Positions 46,050 through 55,640 of a DNA stretch of 64,000 nucleotides are shown here, piece after piece; the stretch's first letter is position 1; the number at the start of each line of letters is the position of its first letter. Where the stretch lies: the NCBI RefSeq assembly GCF_003671495.1, contig NZ_RCHN01000046.1, positions 247,040-311,039 on the forward strand. Direction: 5' to 3'. The DNA is from Ketobacter sp. (GTDB taxonomy: Bacteria; Pseudomonadota; Gammaproteobacteria; Pseudomonadales; Ketobacteraceae). Under the pieces are notes generated by a model, which saw only the letters and a list, made by a program, of their open reading frames with translations, searched no databases and was not told where the DNA came from. The translations under genes and the position numbers were made by a program.

Positions 46050-47963
46050 ATGTTAAGTGTATTACGCGCCGTTCGCGATCGCCTGGACCAGATTGGAGCC
46101 GAGCCCGACCCGGTGGTGGATAGCCCCAAACCCACCTGGGAGAAGCGCCCGGGTGAACAGAATTATGCCAAGCTGTTTGATCCCACCGTGCAGGAGACCA
46201 ACCGCTATGGCCGCAAGATCGACCTGCTGGATTTGAGCGGCGGCTGCGCGCCGGAAGGCCGCTCCCTGATGATCAACCAGAACCCGGCAGTGGGGGAGAA
46301 CCCCAACCGCTACAAGCAGCACGGCTTTCACTTCACCGCCGACAACTGCATCGGTTGCCACGCCTGCGAAGCCGCCTGCAGTGAAAAGAACGGCAACCCG
46401 GCTCACATCAGTTTCCGATCCGTGGGCTATGTGGAAGGGGGCACCTATCCGGATTACAAGCGCATGAACATCTCCATGGCCTGTAACCACTGCGACGACC
46501 CGGTGTGCCTGAAGGGCTGCCCCACCCGCGCCTATACCAAGCACGCCGAATACGGCGCCGTACTGCAGGACCCGGACACCTGCTTTGGCTGCGGCTATTG
46601 CACCTGGGTGTGCCCCTATAACGCCCCCCAGCTGGACCCGATTCAGGGTCAGGTGTCCAAGTGCAACATGTGTGTGGACCGCCTGGAGGAGGGCTTAAAG
46701 CCCGCCTGCGTGTCTGCCTGCCTGGGTAACGCGCTGAACTTTGGTGTGATCGAAAACACCCCGGAAAACCGTGAGCAGGTACTGCCGCAGATTCCCGGCT
46801 TCCCCGATCCCAACATCACCAACCCCAACATTCGTTTCCAGCAAACCAAATCCATGCCCAACGAAGTCACCCGCACGGACTCCATGCCGGTGAAATACGC
46901 CAAGGACGACAACGGCCAGTTCCGTTCCGTGGTGGATGAAAAAGAAGGCAAGGAAACCAACTGGAACCTGGCCCGCCTCAGCTCACGGGAAAACCCCCTG
47001 GTGATCTTCACCCTGGCCACCCAGGCCGTGATCGGAGCCTTCATCACCGTGCTGCTGGCCCCCTATATCGGCCTGGACAGCATTGCCGCCATTGAAAACA
47101 GCCTGCTGTACATCCCCATGCTGGCCGTGTTCATGGGCCTGCAGGTGTGGGGCCTGGTCCTGTCCACCCTGCACCTGGGCAAACCCATGCGCTTTTATCG
47201 TGGCTTTAATAATCTCAAGCACTCACCGGTGTCCCGTGAAGGTCTTGGCGTCACCCTGTTCCTCACCGGGTTGGGTGCCTTTACCTTCCTCAAGCTGGTC
47301 AACCTGTGGTTGGAGTGGGGGTTTGTGGACGTGCTGGCCCTGGTGGCCGGTGGCTTTGCTGCTATCTCTGGTCTGGTGGGGCTGTGGTACATGCACAAGA
47401 GCTACCGCATCAAGGCCCGCCCGTTCTGGAACCACTGGCAGGTGATCACCTCGTTCTTTGGCACCATGTTCAGCCTGGGCAGCCTGCTGCTGGGGGTATT
47501 CCTGGTGCCGCTGGTGCTGCTGAATGACGGCAACCTGAGCGCCCTGGTGACCGTGCTGGGCAGCATGGCCCTGATCGGCTTTGCCGCCGAAAGCCTGGGC
47601 CTGATTGCCCACGCCAAATACCTGAACGTGGAATCCGGCGAAGGGGCGGCCTCGCACTATGTGCAGTGCACCACCTTTGGCAAAACCTATGCCCTGCGCA
47701 ATGGCCTGATGGCCGTGTGCGTGGTGATGGCCCTGGCCATGGCCCTGCTGCCACTGCAAGCCGCCGGCGTAGCCGCCTATGCGGTACTGCTGGTGAGCGG
47801 TTTAGGTGCATTGTTGATCGGCCGTGCCCTGTTCTACGTACTGGTGATCCCCACCACCATGCCCGGTGCCTTCTTCTGGAAGAACAAGGGCTTTGAACAG
47901 CACGCGAGGGATGTGGGCCTGGCGAATATGCCGCAGGTGGGGGTGGTGCCGGATCTGCATTGA
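46050..47963 (+). CDS. Fused DmsB-like ferredoxin and DmsC-like membrane anchor
   Basis: A 637-residue fusion. Residues 90-240 carry four Cys clusters typical of DmsB/PsrB electron-transfer subunits: CIGCHACEAAC, CNHCDDPVCLKGC, CFGCGYCTWVC and CNMC...C...C. After a linker, residues 315-630 form about eight membrane helices of the DmsC anchor family, which exchanges electrons with quinones. In E. coli the B and C parts are separate genes. The gene follows the molybdoenzyme with a GGAGAG RBS, giving a two-gene quinone-linked oxidoreductase. A strong terminator follows. Confidence 0.88.
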   Translation: MLSVLRAVRDRLDQIGAEPDPVVDSPKPTWEKRPGEQNYAKLFDPTVQETNRYGRKIDLLDLSGGCAPEGRSLMINQNPAVGENPNRYKQHGFHFTADNCIGCHACEAACSEKNGNPAHISFRSVGYVEGGTYPDYKRMNISMACNHCDDPVCLKGCPTRAYTKHAEYGAVLQDPDTCFGCGYCTWVCPYNAPQLDPIQGQVSKCNMCVDRLEEGLKPACVSACLGNALNFGVIENTPENREQVLPQIPGFPDPNITNPNIRFQQTKSMPNEVTRTDSMPVKYAKDDNGQFRSVVDEKEGKETNWNLARLSSRENPLVIFTLATQAVIGAFITVLLAPYIGLDSIAAIENSLLYIPMLAVFMGLQVWGLVLSTLHLGKPMRFYRGFNNLKHSPVSREGLGVTLFLTGLGAFTFLKLVNLWLEWGFVDVLALVAGGFAAISGLVGLWYMHKSYRIKARPFWNHWQVITSFFGTMFSLGSLLLGVFLVPLVLLNDGNLSALVTVLGSMALIGFAAESLGLIAHAKYLNVESGEGAASHYVQCTTFGKTYALRNGLMAVCVVMALAMALLPLQAAGVAAYAVLLVSGLGALLIGRALFYVLVIPTTMPGAFFWKNKGFEQHARDVGLANMPQVGVVPDLH

Positions 47964-47985
47964 TCAACGGTTGAGCTAGCGCCAT

Positions 47986-48014
47986 AAAAAAACCTCCGTT
48001 AAGGAGGTTTTTTT
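47986..48014. terminator. Bidirectional intrinsic terminator
   Basis: AACCTCC pairs with GGAGGTT around a 5-nt loop, flanked by seven As on the left and seven Ts on the right. On both strands this gives a GC stem followed by a T-run. It lies between the convergent molybdoenzyme operon and the sugar transferase gene, and is the only classical intrinsic terminator I saw in the window. Confidence 0.9.
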
Positions 48015-48046
48015 ATGGGTGTTTGATGCGCAGTAATAGGCTCGAA

Positions 48047-49441
48047 TCAATAAGCGTTTTTGTTGATGAAGCCTTTGAAAATGGTCATGAAGATGATTTT
48101 GATATCCAACCAGAGCGACCAGTTTTCGATATAGTGCAGATCATGTTCGATACGTTTGGTGAGGTCCGTATCACCGCGCCAACCGTGAATCTGGGCCCAG
48201 CCGGTAATGCCTGCTTTCACCTTATGCTTTTGCATGTAGCCGGGCACTTCGTCTTTGAACTTATCCACAAACACTGGGCGTTCCGGGCGAGGGCCCACAA
48301 TGGACATATCCCCTTTCAGTACGTTCCAGAATTGAGGGAGTTCATCCAGACTGGTTTTGCGCAGGAAGGCCCCGAAAGGTGTAGCCCGGCTTTCACCGGC
48401 TTTGGCCCAGACTGCTCCGGAATTATCCTCGGCATTCACTGGCATTGATCGAAATTTGTACATATAAAAGCTTTTGCCGTACCAAGTGACGCGCTCTTGA
48501 CGGTAAAAAACAGGCCCAGGTGAAGAGAGTTTGACACCCAGAGCCAGGATGGCAAGAAGGGGCGAGATCGCTAACAGAATTATGGCTGCCAACAGTTTGT
48601 CTTCAAAAGCCTTTATGTATCGGTTGGCACCGTCCATGGGGGACAGCGAAAGATTCACAACGGGAAGGCCCGCCACCGTGCTCACGGACTGGTTAATAAG
48701 TTGAAAGCCGAAAATATCAGGGACTAGTCGGATGTCTGCGGTGCAATGGCTCAGGCCTTTTAAGATGACCTGAATTTGCTTCACCTTGGAAATTGGCATG
48801 GCAATCCAGACCTGATCCACATGATGGCGGGAGATGTAATCAAACGACTCTTTGATCTTGCCTGTCTCCATATGGGGCAGCAGGTTTTTGATTTGAGAAA
48901 GGTCCGAGTCGTTGGTGAAAAAAGCGTTTACCCTGAAGCCGGTTTCAACGGAGTCGGATAGGGTATTGGCTACTTGTTGGCCAACATTGCCCGCGCCGAG
49001 AATGACAACGTGTCGTTGGTTGTAGCCCAGTGATCTCATTTTGTTAAGAAAGCTGCGCAGTGCCAGACGCCCGCACACCAGACCAGCGGCCCCAAGAGTG
49101 CACCATGCAATGGCCCAGGAGCGGGAAACATCGGACTTGGTAACAAACGTCAACAAAGCCAGAAGCAGAAAGACCATGGCCCAGGCGCCTATCATCGTGC
49201 CGAGTTCGTGGGTCTTTGCGGAACCTCGCCAATTGCGATACAGATTAAATGAAGGAGTAATGGCGGTGAACAGCGCCAAAGCCAGCACAATGGCAGTAAT
49301 GTATTGAGGTTTTGGGGGCCAGGTGCCTAAGGTTAAAAAATGAGCTATGAGTGCTGATAAGAGAATGATGATCCAGTCGAAAGCGCGCAGGAGCCAGGAA
49401 AATAGCAGAGCATGCTCCCTGAGAAAGCCAATTGATTGCAT
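48047..49441 (-). CDS. Undecaprenyl-phosphate glucose phosphotransferase (WcaJ-type)
   Basis: Initiating polyprenyl-phosphate hexose-1-phosphate transferase of 464 residues. Four N-terminal membrane helices (about 15-120), a CoA-binding-like fold (about 135-240) and a fifth hydrophobic segment precede the C-terminal bacterial sugar transferase domain (PGPVFYRQERV, MYKFRSM, RKTSLDELPQFWNVLKGDMS, VGPRPERP). I chose the ATG at 49441 with GGGGAA upstream; an extension to 49543 is unlikely. It should load the first sugar on undecaprenyl phosphate for the polysaccharide cluster. Its GC content matches the host backbone rather than its AT-rich neighbours. Confidence 0.92.
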   Translation of the reverse strand: MQSIGFLREHALLFSWLLRAFDWIIILLSALIAHFLTLGTWPPKPQYITAIVLALALFTAITPSFNLYRNWRGSAKTHELGTMIGAWAMVFLLLALLTFVTKSDVSRSWAIAWCTLGAAGLVCGRLALRSFLNKMRSLGYNQRHVVILGAGNVGQQVANTLSDSVETGFRVNAFFTNDSDLSQIKNLLPHMETGKIKESFDYISRHHVDQVWIAMPISKVKQIQVILKGLSHCTADIRLVPDIFGFQLINQSVSTVAGLPVVNLSLSPMDGANRYIKAFEDKLLAAIILLAISPLLAILALGVKLSSPGPVFYRQERVTWYGKSFYMYKFRSMPVNAEDNSGAVWAKAGESRATPFGAFLRKTSLDELPQFWNVLKGDMSIVGPRPERPVFVDKFKDEVPGYMQKHKVKAGITGWAQIHGWRGDTDLTKRIEHDLHYIENWSLWLDIKIIFMTIFKGFINKNAY

Positions 49442-49493
49442 CCTTACAAGTTCCCCATTTCTAGAATACTTAACTGAATCGCTAACCGGAAGA

Positions 49494-49502
49494 ATTATAG
49501 CA
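49494..49502 (-). promoter_or_regulatory. Candidate extended -10 promoter upstream of the sugar transferase
   Basis: On the minus strand TGCTATAAT is a perfect extended -10, about 53 nt before the chosen ATG at 49441. The 226-nt gap between the methyltransferase and sugar transferase genes shows no coding sequence. Its presence suggests the sugar transferase is not solely expressed from the upstream polysaccharide operon. Confidence 0.5.
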
Positions 49503-49667
49503 CTATAATGTAAAAGTTTGAGTGGATTATAGTGGTTGACCAAAAAGGCATTGTAGGTACCGCGGCGCCAATCGAAATGTGCTCAGACCAAATCGGTAAG
49601 ATCTATAAACTAATTATAGGGTTTCGATAATCTTTACCTGCAGTAGAGATAGCATTACCGATAAGTG

Positions 49668-50402
49668 TTATGAGAACTCCTTACTACATTCTTCTCTATT
49701 CAGCACAGCAATAAAGTTTGGCGTCAGGACTTGAATTGACTTGAAAGCCAAGATGGATTCGCAAAACAGCTTGAAAAGGAAAATTCTATGCAGGCTGCTA
49801 ATTACGACTCTCTTAAGTCCTTTATGTTGTCGAATTGGGAGCATCTCATTTCCGCAGCGTGCAATACGGAGTCCAGTAAGTTCCGCAATCTGCTTAAGTG
49901 AGTTGGGAGTAAGTGCAAGTAGGTGTGTTAAATCGCCAAATTGATAAAACCCACCATAAGGAGAGGCAGCATTAGGTGATTTGACTATAATAATGCCGTC
50001 TTCAGTTAGCGCCTCTTTGAGGCTGCGTAATGTTTCTTCGAGTATCCATGGATACAAGTGCTCGGCAACTGCATTAAGTATAAAAACATCCACACTTTTT
50101 GCTTTAACAGAACTTATATACTCTCCAATAGATTTTGGGTGAAGGGAAAAGCCAGGCTGATGCGTTTCTAGGCAAAGCGGGTCGATCCCAATTAAATTCA
50201 TGTAACCGAACTTTTGAAGTGACTTTAGTTTCCCTCCATTTCCACACCCAATGTCACATATGATGCTCTCCTTGCGGACGGTCATTGAATGAAGAATCTC
50301 GTAAACAAGCTCGTCGTAGTATTCTTCAGAGGAATTGTATGTGGAGTTAGATTTGAATTGAGAATAATTCGTATAAAGTTTGTTAATGAAGTCTTGTTTC
50401 AT
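49668..50402 (-). CDS. Class I SAM-dependent methyltransferase
   Basis: A 244-residue methyltransferase. SAM motif I is IICDIGCGNGGK (about 45-56), followed by IGIDPL and FILNAVAEHLYPW. Start MKQDFINKLY is placed 13 nt after the flippase stop; the frame extends into the flippase gene but without an RBS. It likely methylates a sugar or glycan end in the polysaccharide pathway, based on context. AT-rich codon use like the adjacent genes. Last gene of the AT-rich cluster. Confidence 0.85.
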   Translation of the reverse strand: MKQDFINKLYTNYSQFKSNSTYNSSEEYYDELVYEILHSMTVRKESIICDIGCGNGGKLKSLQKFGYMNLIGIDPLCLETHQPGFSLHPKSIGEYISSVKAKSVDVFILNAVAEHLYPWILEETLRSLKEALTEDGIIIVKSPNAASPYGGFYQFGDLTHLLALTPNSLKQIAELTGLRIARCGNEMLPIRQHKGLKRVVISSLHRIFLFKLFCESILAFKSIQVLTPNFIAVLNREECSKEFS

Positions 50403-50415
50403 AACGGTTATATCT

Positions 50416-51723
50416 TTATTTTCGAAGCCAAAGTAGAGAGGGGAAAAAACCAAAATATAGTTTGACAGCAATAGCGCCTAACATGGATTGCAATGCAATG
50501 AATACTAGCTGGGCCCAAGCAGCGCCGTACGCACCATATGATTTAATAAGAGCGGCATTAACAATAATCATTGCAAAAAACGACACAAAAGAGAACGATA
50601 AAACCGAGTTTTGATGTTTCGTCATTCCAAGAATACCCCCAGAAGAACCGCTCACCACGTTTATAGTCTGTGCAAAAATAAGAATACATAATGTTGCGTT
50701 ACTATAAGTGAAATCTTCAGAAAAAAAGCTAAGAATATTCGAGGAATAAACAGCAAGTAATGCTGAAATAGGTAAAGCGAGTGAAAATATAAGCCTATTG
50801 GAATGCATGCTTGTAAGTTTTATACCTTGGGTGTCTCCAATCGAAAAAAGCTCAGCATATTTTGGGAACGTATAAGAGTTAAATGCCATTAAAATTAGGG
50901 ATACTATAGAAGAAATTCTTGTGGCAATCGCATATAGCGCGGCGTCTTCAGTGCTTGACCAAATGCCGAGTAGTATTACCGGAAGCCACGTAGCGGCGAT
51001 GCTAATCAATGAAGATGCGAACATAGGCGCTGAAATTGAAACTGTTTCCTTGTAAGTCTTATAAAGAACTGACAAGGAAGGGCGCTTGAACTCAACTGGA
51101 ACGATTATCCAAGAAAAAGTTAGTGATGCCGTCGTCGCGACGAGGAAGAAAATACCTAACTCGTGGTTTGTGACTTTTTGTGAGGGATCTATGGACCATT
51201 GAGCTAAAGCTAAGATAATAAATAGTGAGTTTATCGTTAAATTTTGAAAGATATTGAATTTTAGGTTGTGGCCGCTCCCTTGGAACACATATGAAAGATA
51301 CCACTGCAGAGAGTAAGGGACTATCGCAATCGCGAGAAACACAAACCCATTTTTATCTTCGGTTGAGCAGTCAAATAGCGAGCATATTTCATCAACAAAG
51401 TAAATGTATGCTACGGATTGTAATAGCGATGCAAGAAATACGATGGAAAAGCATGTGGAATGCAGCGCTTTCACATCAACACTCTTGAGTGAGTTTCTGG
51501 CGAAGCGTAAACCTCTAGAAACGGTTATGTCCAAGCCTAGTTGTGCAACAGCATTGGATATATATAAGTAAGATAAAAACGAAAAGAAAACCCCTGCGTC
51601 ATTCGCTCCCAGAATACGAACAACGAAATAGTTCAATGCGAATCCTACAGCGGCCGTAGTACACCTTATTAGTAGGGCCGAAACACCACCCTTAAGAACT
51701 GAATTGAATGAATGCCTAGTCAA
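50416..51723 (-). CDS. Wzx-like polysaccharide flippase
   Basis: A 435-residue protein with about twelve membrane helices, of the MATE/MOP flippase type that moves undecaprenyl-linked repeat units across the inner membrane. The N-terminal segment with ALLIRCTTAAVGFALNYFVVRILGANDAG is typical of polysaccharide biosynthesis proteins. It overlaps the upstream glycosyltransferase by 4 bases. Pairs functionally with the Wzy-like polymerase gene two positions upstream. Confidence 0.87.
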   Translation of the reverse strand: MTRHSFNSVLKGGVSALLIRCTTAAVGFALNYFVVRILGANDAGVFFSFLSYLYISNAVAQLGLDITVSRGLRFARNSLKSVDVKALHSTCFSIVFLASLLQSVAYIYFVDEICSLFDCSTEDKNGFVFLAIAIVPYSLQWYLSYVFQGSGHNLKFNIFQNLTINSLFIILALAQWSIDPSQKVTNHELGIFFLVATTASLTFSWIIVPVEFKRPSLSVLYKTYKETVSISAPMFASSLISIAATWLPVILLGIWSSTEDAALYAIATRISSIVSLILMAFNSYTFPKYAELFSIGDTQGIKLTSMHSNRLIFSLALPISALLAVYSSNILSFFSEDFTYSNATLCILIFAQTINVVSGSSGGILGMTKHQNSVLSFSFVSFFAMIIVNAALIKSYGAYGAAWAQLVFIALQSMLGAIAVKLYFGFFPSLLWLRK

Positions 51724-52901
51724 GACGCTTGACCCATAGGGGTGTCACCAGGGTTAAGCTTGCTATGTGATGTTGCGGTAATCGATTGGATGCCTGAGAA
51801 AAAATCTTCTGCCGATTTCTTCCAGGTGTTTAGGCCACCTGATCTGTGTCGGCTGTCTAGATCATTTCTATTTGAATTCAAAACTTTTTCTACTGTTTCC
51901 ACTAGATCTATAAGATTGCTTGGGTCAATCAAAGTTAGTGAGTGTTGGTCTAAAATCTCAGAAGTATATCCGTTTTTTGAAGACACCACGTAGCAGCCAT
52001 GAATGTACGCCTCCAAATCCACGAGAGAGGAGACTTCGAACCAGCTCGCGGAGAGATGCAGCTTTGCGTCCAAATAAAGTTGACTAATCTCCTGGGGGCT
52101 TTTCTTTCCTAAGTAAAAGAGATTTTTGTTAGCGCCAATGATATCTAGGAATTCTTTAGAGTATTGTTTATGGTTTTCGTTTAGAGCACCGACAAAACAT
52201 ACCTTGTAAGGCGACTTCGAAAGTAGTTTGGCGACCTCCAGTTGATTCTTTCGTTTTTCGATTCGCCCACAAACTAAAATGTCAATGTTTCGATCGCCGA
52301 AATTGGAGCTGCTGTTGATATCTGCTCCATTCTGACAAATCGAATACTTAATCGGTTTGTCGATTCCAAAATCTGATTTTATCGAGTTTGCTTCTCCTTC
52401 TGCTATACATATCCACCCAGCACATTTCACTAATGACTCAGCGATAAGCGACTTGTAATTTGAGAGTAGAAGGCCTAGATAGGGGATTTTTTTGTCTCCG
52501 TTTTCACGAATCATATGAATCAAAGATTTTATCTTCTCAATAAAAAGAATGCCGCCAAATAGTTTGATCGGTCTCCAGAGTAAAGGGTGAAACTTCAAGT
52601 AATAAGATTCGACGTAGATTTGTGAGTGATGAATTGGTAGTACAACCAACCGGGAGCAATCAACGTTCTTTCTTAGTTCAGTGTAGAACCCTAAATACTC
52701 ATAGCATCTATCAATATTAGTCAATACAAAGATGTCGTAGCTATTGTGGAAGTGGGCTTTGTGATCTTTGAAATGACTGTAAGTTACAATTTCACATTCG
52801 AATCCATCCGGCGAGTTTTCGATATACTTCGAAATTTGCAGGGTATCACCGCCAAATTTATGGTGAAAATCATTTCTGACACAGAAACACACCTTTGTCA
52901 T
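51720..52901 (-). CDS. Glycosyltransferase family 4
   Basis: A 394-residue GT-B transferase. The C-terminal donor domain has ILVCGRIEKRKNQ, FYLGKKSP and a nucleotide-sugar E-x7-E-like region with WFEVSSLVDLEAY. The start MTKVCFCV has an AAAGGAAA RBS; the frame is open 18 codons further inside the upstream gene. It overlaps the Wzy-like gene by 32 nt and the flippase by 4. Acceptor and sugar are unknown. Confidence 0.85.
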   Translation of the reverse strand: MTKVCFCVRNDFHHKFGGDTLQISKYIENSPDGFECEIVTYSHFKDHKAHFHNSYDIFVLTNIDRCYEYLGFYTELRKNVDCSRLVVLPIHHSQIYVESYYLKFHPLLWRPIKLFGGILFIEKIKSLIHMIRENGDKKIPYLGLLLSNYKSLIAESLVKCAGWICIAEGEANSIKSDFGIDKPIKYSICQNGADINSSSNFGDRNIDILVCGRIEKRKNQLEVAKLLSKSPYKVCFVGALNENHKQYSKEFLDIIGANKNLFYLGKKSPQEISQLYLDAKLHLSASWFEVSSLVDLEAYIHGCYVVSSKNGYTSEILDQHSLTLIDPSNLIDLVETVEKVLNSNRNDLDSRHRSGGLNTWKKSAEDFFSGIQSITATSHSKLNPGDTPMGQAS

Positions 52902-54105
52902 TTGCTTTCCTTTCGAACGCCGACCTGTTTTGAGTGAAAAGTATACCTTGTACAAACCAAAATACTGTCATTACTTTGTCTGCGACAAAAATATCGATGA
53001 AAACTGCTGTAATACACAGTACTACCAAGAAGCTTCGGATTAGGCTTTGTTTGTAATCGGAAAGCAGTGTGTTAAGAAAGAATAGGAATGTGAATGCGCC
53101 AATTATTCCTTGCTCGCCTATTATTCGAATGTAGTTTCCATCTAGAGCAACTCCCCAGAAGCTCGGCCCCATCCCTACAGCAAGGCTAATGTAGTCCGCA
53201 GAAACGGTTGATAGTACGATTGACCAACGGAGCAGCCTCATCTCAAGGCTGACATCGTTTATAAGTCCAAACGTAACGCCTGAACCAACATGGGAAATTT
53301 CAAAATATTCATGTGGGGTGTGTACTACCGGGGCAGTTGATATAAAAGCTAGAGCTAGATCGAGAGTGCTACTATCGCTGATCAGCAACGCAAAGCGCGA
53401 TTCTGAAAAAACATCGAGTACCTCAAGGTTCATGTTTACTGCTAATAATGTTGTCATTAGTAGAACGATAAACAATGAAAGAAGTAGACCAGAGTTCTTT
53501 CTATATCCCCAAAGCAAACTCACAAAATATGCAGTAATAGTTATCCTGCTTTGCGTCAAGAATAAGGATAATACGCCAATATACTTTTGTGGTGTTTTAG
53601 AAAGATATACTAGCATTGCAATTAAAGCCGCGAACTCGTAGGGGCCAGATGTGTTTACGCTGACACGGTCTGTAACGTTGACAAATTTCCCTGACTTCGG
53701 TACGACTTGAAACCATTCCAAAATCGCCCAGACCGAAAGTATGATAACCAGTATACTGCAGACCTTAGAGAAATTGATATTGAGCCTGGTCATTGACAAA
53801 GATTGCGCTACGTAAAACCATATCGTGTACTCGAAGAGCCTCGCTATAAATAGAATTCCGCTGAACTCGAGAACGTCTAGGTTCAAGATGAAGGATAGGA
53901 GTTGAGATAATAAGAAGACGTAGTATGCCGCTAAACTTTTGCTTATCTGAAATTTGAAGTTTCGTGAAAAAAGCGAAAGAGCAGCACATAGCACTATCAA
54001 GATGTCATTAACGCGGATCGCGCCTCCACCGATGCTCGCAATATCGATTTTTGGTATTAGAATATATACAACGAACAGTGCAAATAGAATGAAGCTGCTG
54101 TTCAT
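52870..54105 (-). CDS. Wzy-like O-antigen/exopolysaccharide polymerase
   Basis: A 411-residue integral membrane protein with roughly ten to twelve helices and a larger periplasmic loop (about 225-300). Low sequence conservation with hydrophobic layout is usual for Wzy/O-antigen ligase proteins. Assignment rests mainly on topology and position between an acyltransferase and a glycosyltransferase in a Wzx-containing cluster. The start overlaps the acyltransferase stop by 4 bases. AT-rich. Confidence 0.75.
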   Translation of the reverse strand: MNSSFILFALFVVYILIPKIDIASIGGGAIRVNDILIVLCAALSLFSRNFKFQISKSLAAYYVFLLSQLLSFILNLDVLEFSGILFIARLFEYTIWFYVAQSLSMTRLNINFSKVCSILVIILSVWAILEWFQVVPKSGKFVNVTDRVSVNTSGPYEFAALIAMLVYLSKTPQKYIGVLSLFLTQSRITITAYFVSLLWGYRKNSGLLLSLFIVLLMTTLLAVNMNLEVLDVFSESRFALLISDSSTLDLALAFISTAPVVHTPHEYFEISHVGSGVTFGLINDVSLEMRLLRWSIVLSTVSADYISLAVGMGPSFWGVALDGNYIRIIGEQGIIGAFTFLFFLNTLLSDYKQSLIRSFLVVLCITAVFIDIFVADKVMTVFWFVQGILFTQNRSAFERKANDKGVFLCQK

Positions 54106-54776
54106 AGTTGCTTTATTACTTTGGCAGGAACACCAGCGGCTATAGATCTAGGTGGAATGTTCTTTGTCACCACTGAGCCCGCGCCTATGACGCTGTTTTC
54201 TCCAACATGAATACCGTCCAGTACGGTGACATTGTTTCCAATCCAAACATTCTTCTCAATGACTACACCTCTTCGATGAGTTCCTCCCTCAACGTAAGAC
54301 GAGTCGCCCAATTCATGACTCTCTGCTGAAATAGTAAGCGCTGCCCCTGCTTGCACGTTGGAATGTATAATCACTTTCCCACCAACGCCAATTACCGCAT
54401 TCGGGCCAATATAGGTATTGTTGTGGATTTCTAGGCCTTGGCCTTTGCTATTAAGTCCACTCCTGCACTGTATCCAGGCTCCTTCTCTAATTGTCACTCC
54501 ATTTTTTAAAACTATGCCTTCGTGTGAATAGCAATCGATGTACGAGTTTGACCCGATTGATATACCTTTGCCTAATGCAAGGAATCTCGCCCCAAGTATT
54601 CTTACGTTTTTTCCTAGCATGAAACCGTTAGGCTTTTGAAATTTTAAGCATTGCCAAATAAACCCCCTGATTAATGGTGTGAGACCTTTCTCAATGATAT
54701 ATATTAGGTCCGTTGTCTCAATGCTGTATTCCCTACCTGTTATGCGCCGTAATATTCTATTCACCAGCGTGTTCAT
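54102..54776 (-). CDS. Hexapeptide-repeat acyltransferase (LbH)
   Basis: A 224-residue left-handed beta-helix acyltransferase. Hexapeptide repeats span about 60-215 (NNTYIGPNAVIG, KNVWIGNNVTVLDGIHVGENSVIGAGSVV) and the end IPPRSIAAGVPAKVI is the classic NodL/LacA/WbbJ tail. It likely O-acetylates a sugar of the polysaccharide. It overlaps genes on both sides by 4 bases. Confidence 0.9.
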   Translation of the reverse strand: MNTLVNRILRRITGREYSIETTDLIYIIEKGLTPLIRGFIWQCLKFQKPNGFMLGKNVRILGARFLALGKGISIGSNSYIDCYSHEGIVLKNGVTIREGAWIQCRSGLNSKGQGLEIHNNTYIGPNAVIGVGGKVIIHSNVQAGAALTISAESHELGDSSYVEGGTHRRGVVIEKNVWIGNNVTVLDGIHVGENSVIGAGSVVTKNIPPRSIAAGVPAKVIKQL

Positions 54777-55639
54777 ACCTTGAGAGTCCGCCTTAGAAAC
54801 AAATCCAGTTTGATAATAGGATGTCTGTAGATAGAGTGAAGTGCTATTTTTTTTGTTTGGTCGCAGAGGTTCTTCTTCGTAGGAACGCGTGAAGATTCTT
54901 CAATGAGATGAGGATAACCAAATGCAGTGAAATCATCTCTATATATGTACAATACCTTGTCTATGGTCGTCTGTGATTTATAGTATTTCTCAAGTGTGGC
55001 TATCTCTGACGAGCCAGTTACGTGTGGGCTTCTCTTCTCAACTATAGCGTTTCTCTCTTGGCCAAATATGGATTTAATAAAATGTTCTAAGTAGAGCTCT
55101 AAGTCCTCCATGTATCCAATTTTTATGGTGTTCATGAGCTGTTGAGAAATAATTACAGTTTGGCTTTGAAAGTGTGAGTCCAGTGAAATTTGTGGTCTAT
55201 CAATCAGAGAGTCAAGAAATTGGTCGAATGATATTTTAGATCTTAAATCTAGCCCTAAATCTAATATGTATTTGTCGGAATCTTTTCTTAGCTCAATCTT
55301 CTCTCGATAACCAGAAAGGACTCTGGTAAAAGGATTTCTGACTACGGTGTATATTGGTATTAGCGCGTCTTTTTTCCTTTCAAGGGTTTGGTGAAGTTCA
55401 CTTGAGCCGTAAGTGATCCAATGTTTTTGGTCGTCATGTAAGCTTTTCTGTGAAAGGGAATCATTGAACTCCGGGATAGAATTCTTCAGAAAACTTAGTT
55501 TTATGGTGCTGCACGCGGACTTTGGTATTTGAAGATAGCCATAGCGCAATTGACTATCCAGCAAGAGATTCTTTGCGAACGGCATGCAGGTAGGAGCTAA
55601 CTTGGCGTATAGATATTTATATGGTCTTCTGGCGAGCAT
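54773..55639 (-). CDS. Sulfotransferase family protein
   Basis: A 288-residue carbohydrate sulfotransferase-like protein (sulfotransferase family 2 type). The 5'-phosphosulfate loop is in YLQIPKSACSTIKLSFL (about 36-52) and the 3'-phosphate-binding segment in YTVVRNPFTRVLSGYREK (about 97-114). It probably transfers sulfate from PAPS to the polysaccharide. Sulfated glycans are common in marine organisms. No PAPS synthesis genes are near it. It starts one base after the upstream glycosyltransferase. Confidence 0.82.
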   Translation of the reverse strand: MLARRPYKYLYAKLAPTCMPFAKNLLLDSQLRYGYLQIPKSACSTIKLSFLKNSIPEFNDSLSQKSLHDDQKHWITYGSSELHQTLERKKDALIPIYTVVRNPFTRVLSGYREKIELRKDSDKYILDLGLDLRSKISFDQFLDSLIDRPQISLDSHFQSQTVIISQQLMNTIKIGYMEDLELYLEHFIKSIFGQERNAIVEKRSPHVTGSSEIATLEKYYKSQTTIDKVLYIYRDDFTAFGYPHLIEESSRVPTKKNLCDQTKKIALHSIYRHPIIKLDLFLRRTLKV

Positions 55640-55640
55640 C

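Noticed and set aside
43736..46135. Very long open frame (about 800 codons) on the minus strand opposite the molybdoenzyme gene
   Set aside because: It is a shadow of a GC-rich gene. The plus-strand frame has all family motifs, while the antisense product is His/Gly/Val-rich with no recognisable domain. The same holds for the 725-codon antisense frame at 65-2242 and the 554-codon frame at 20434-22098.
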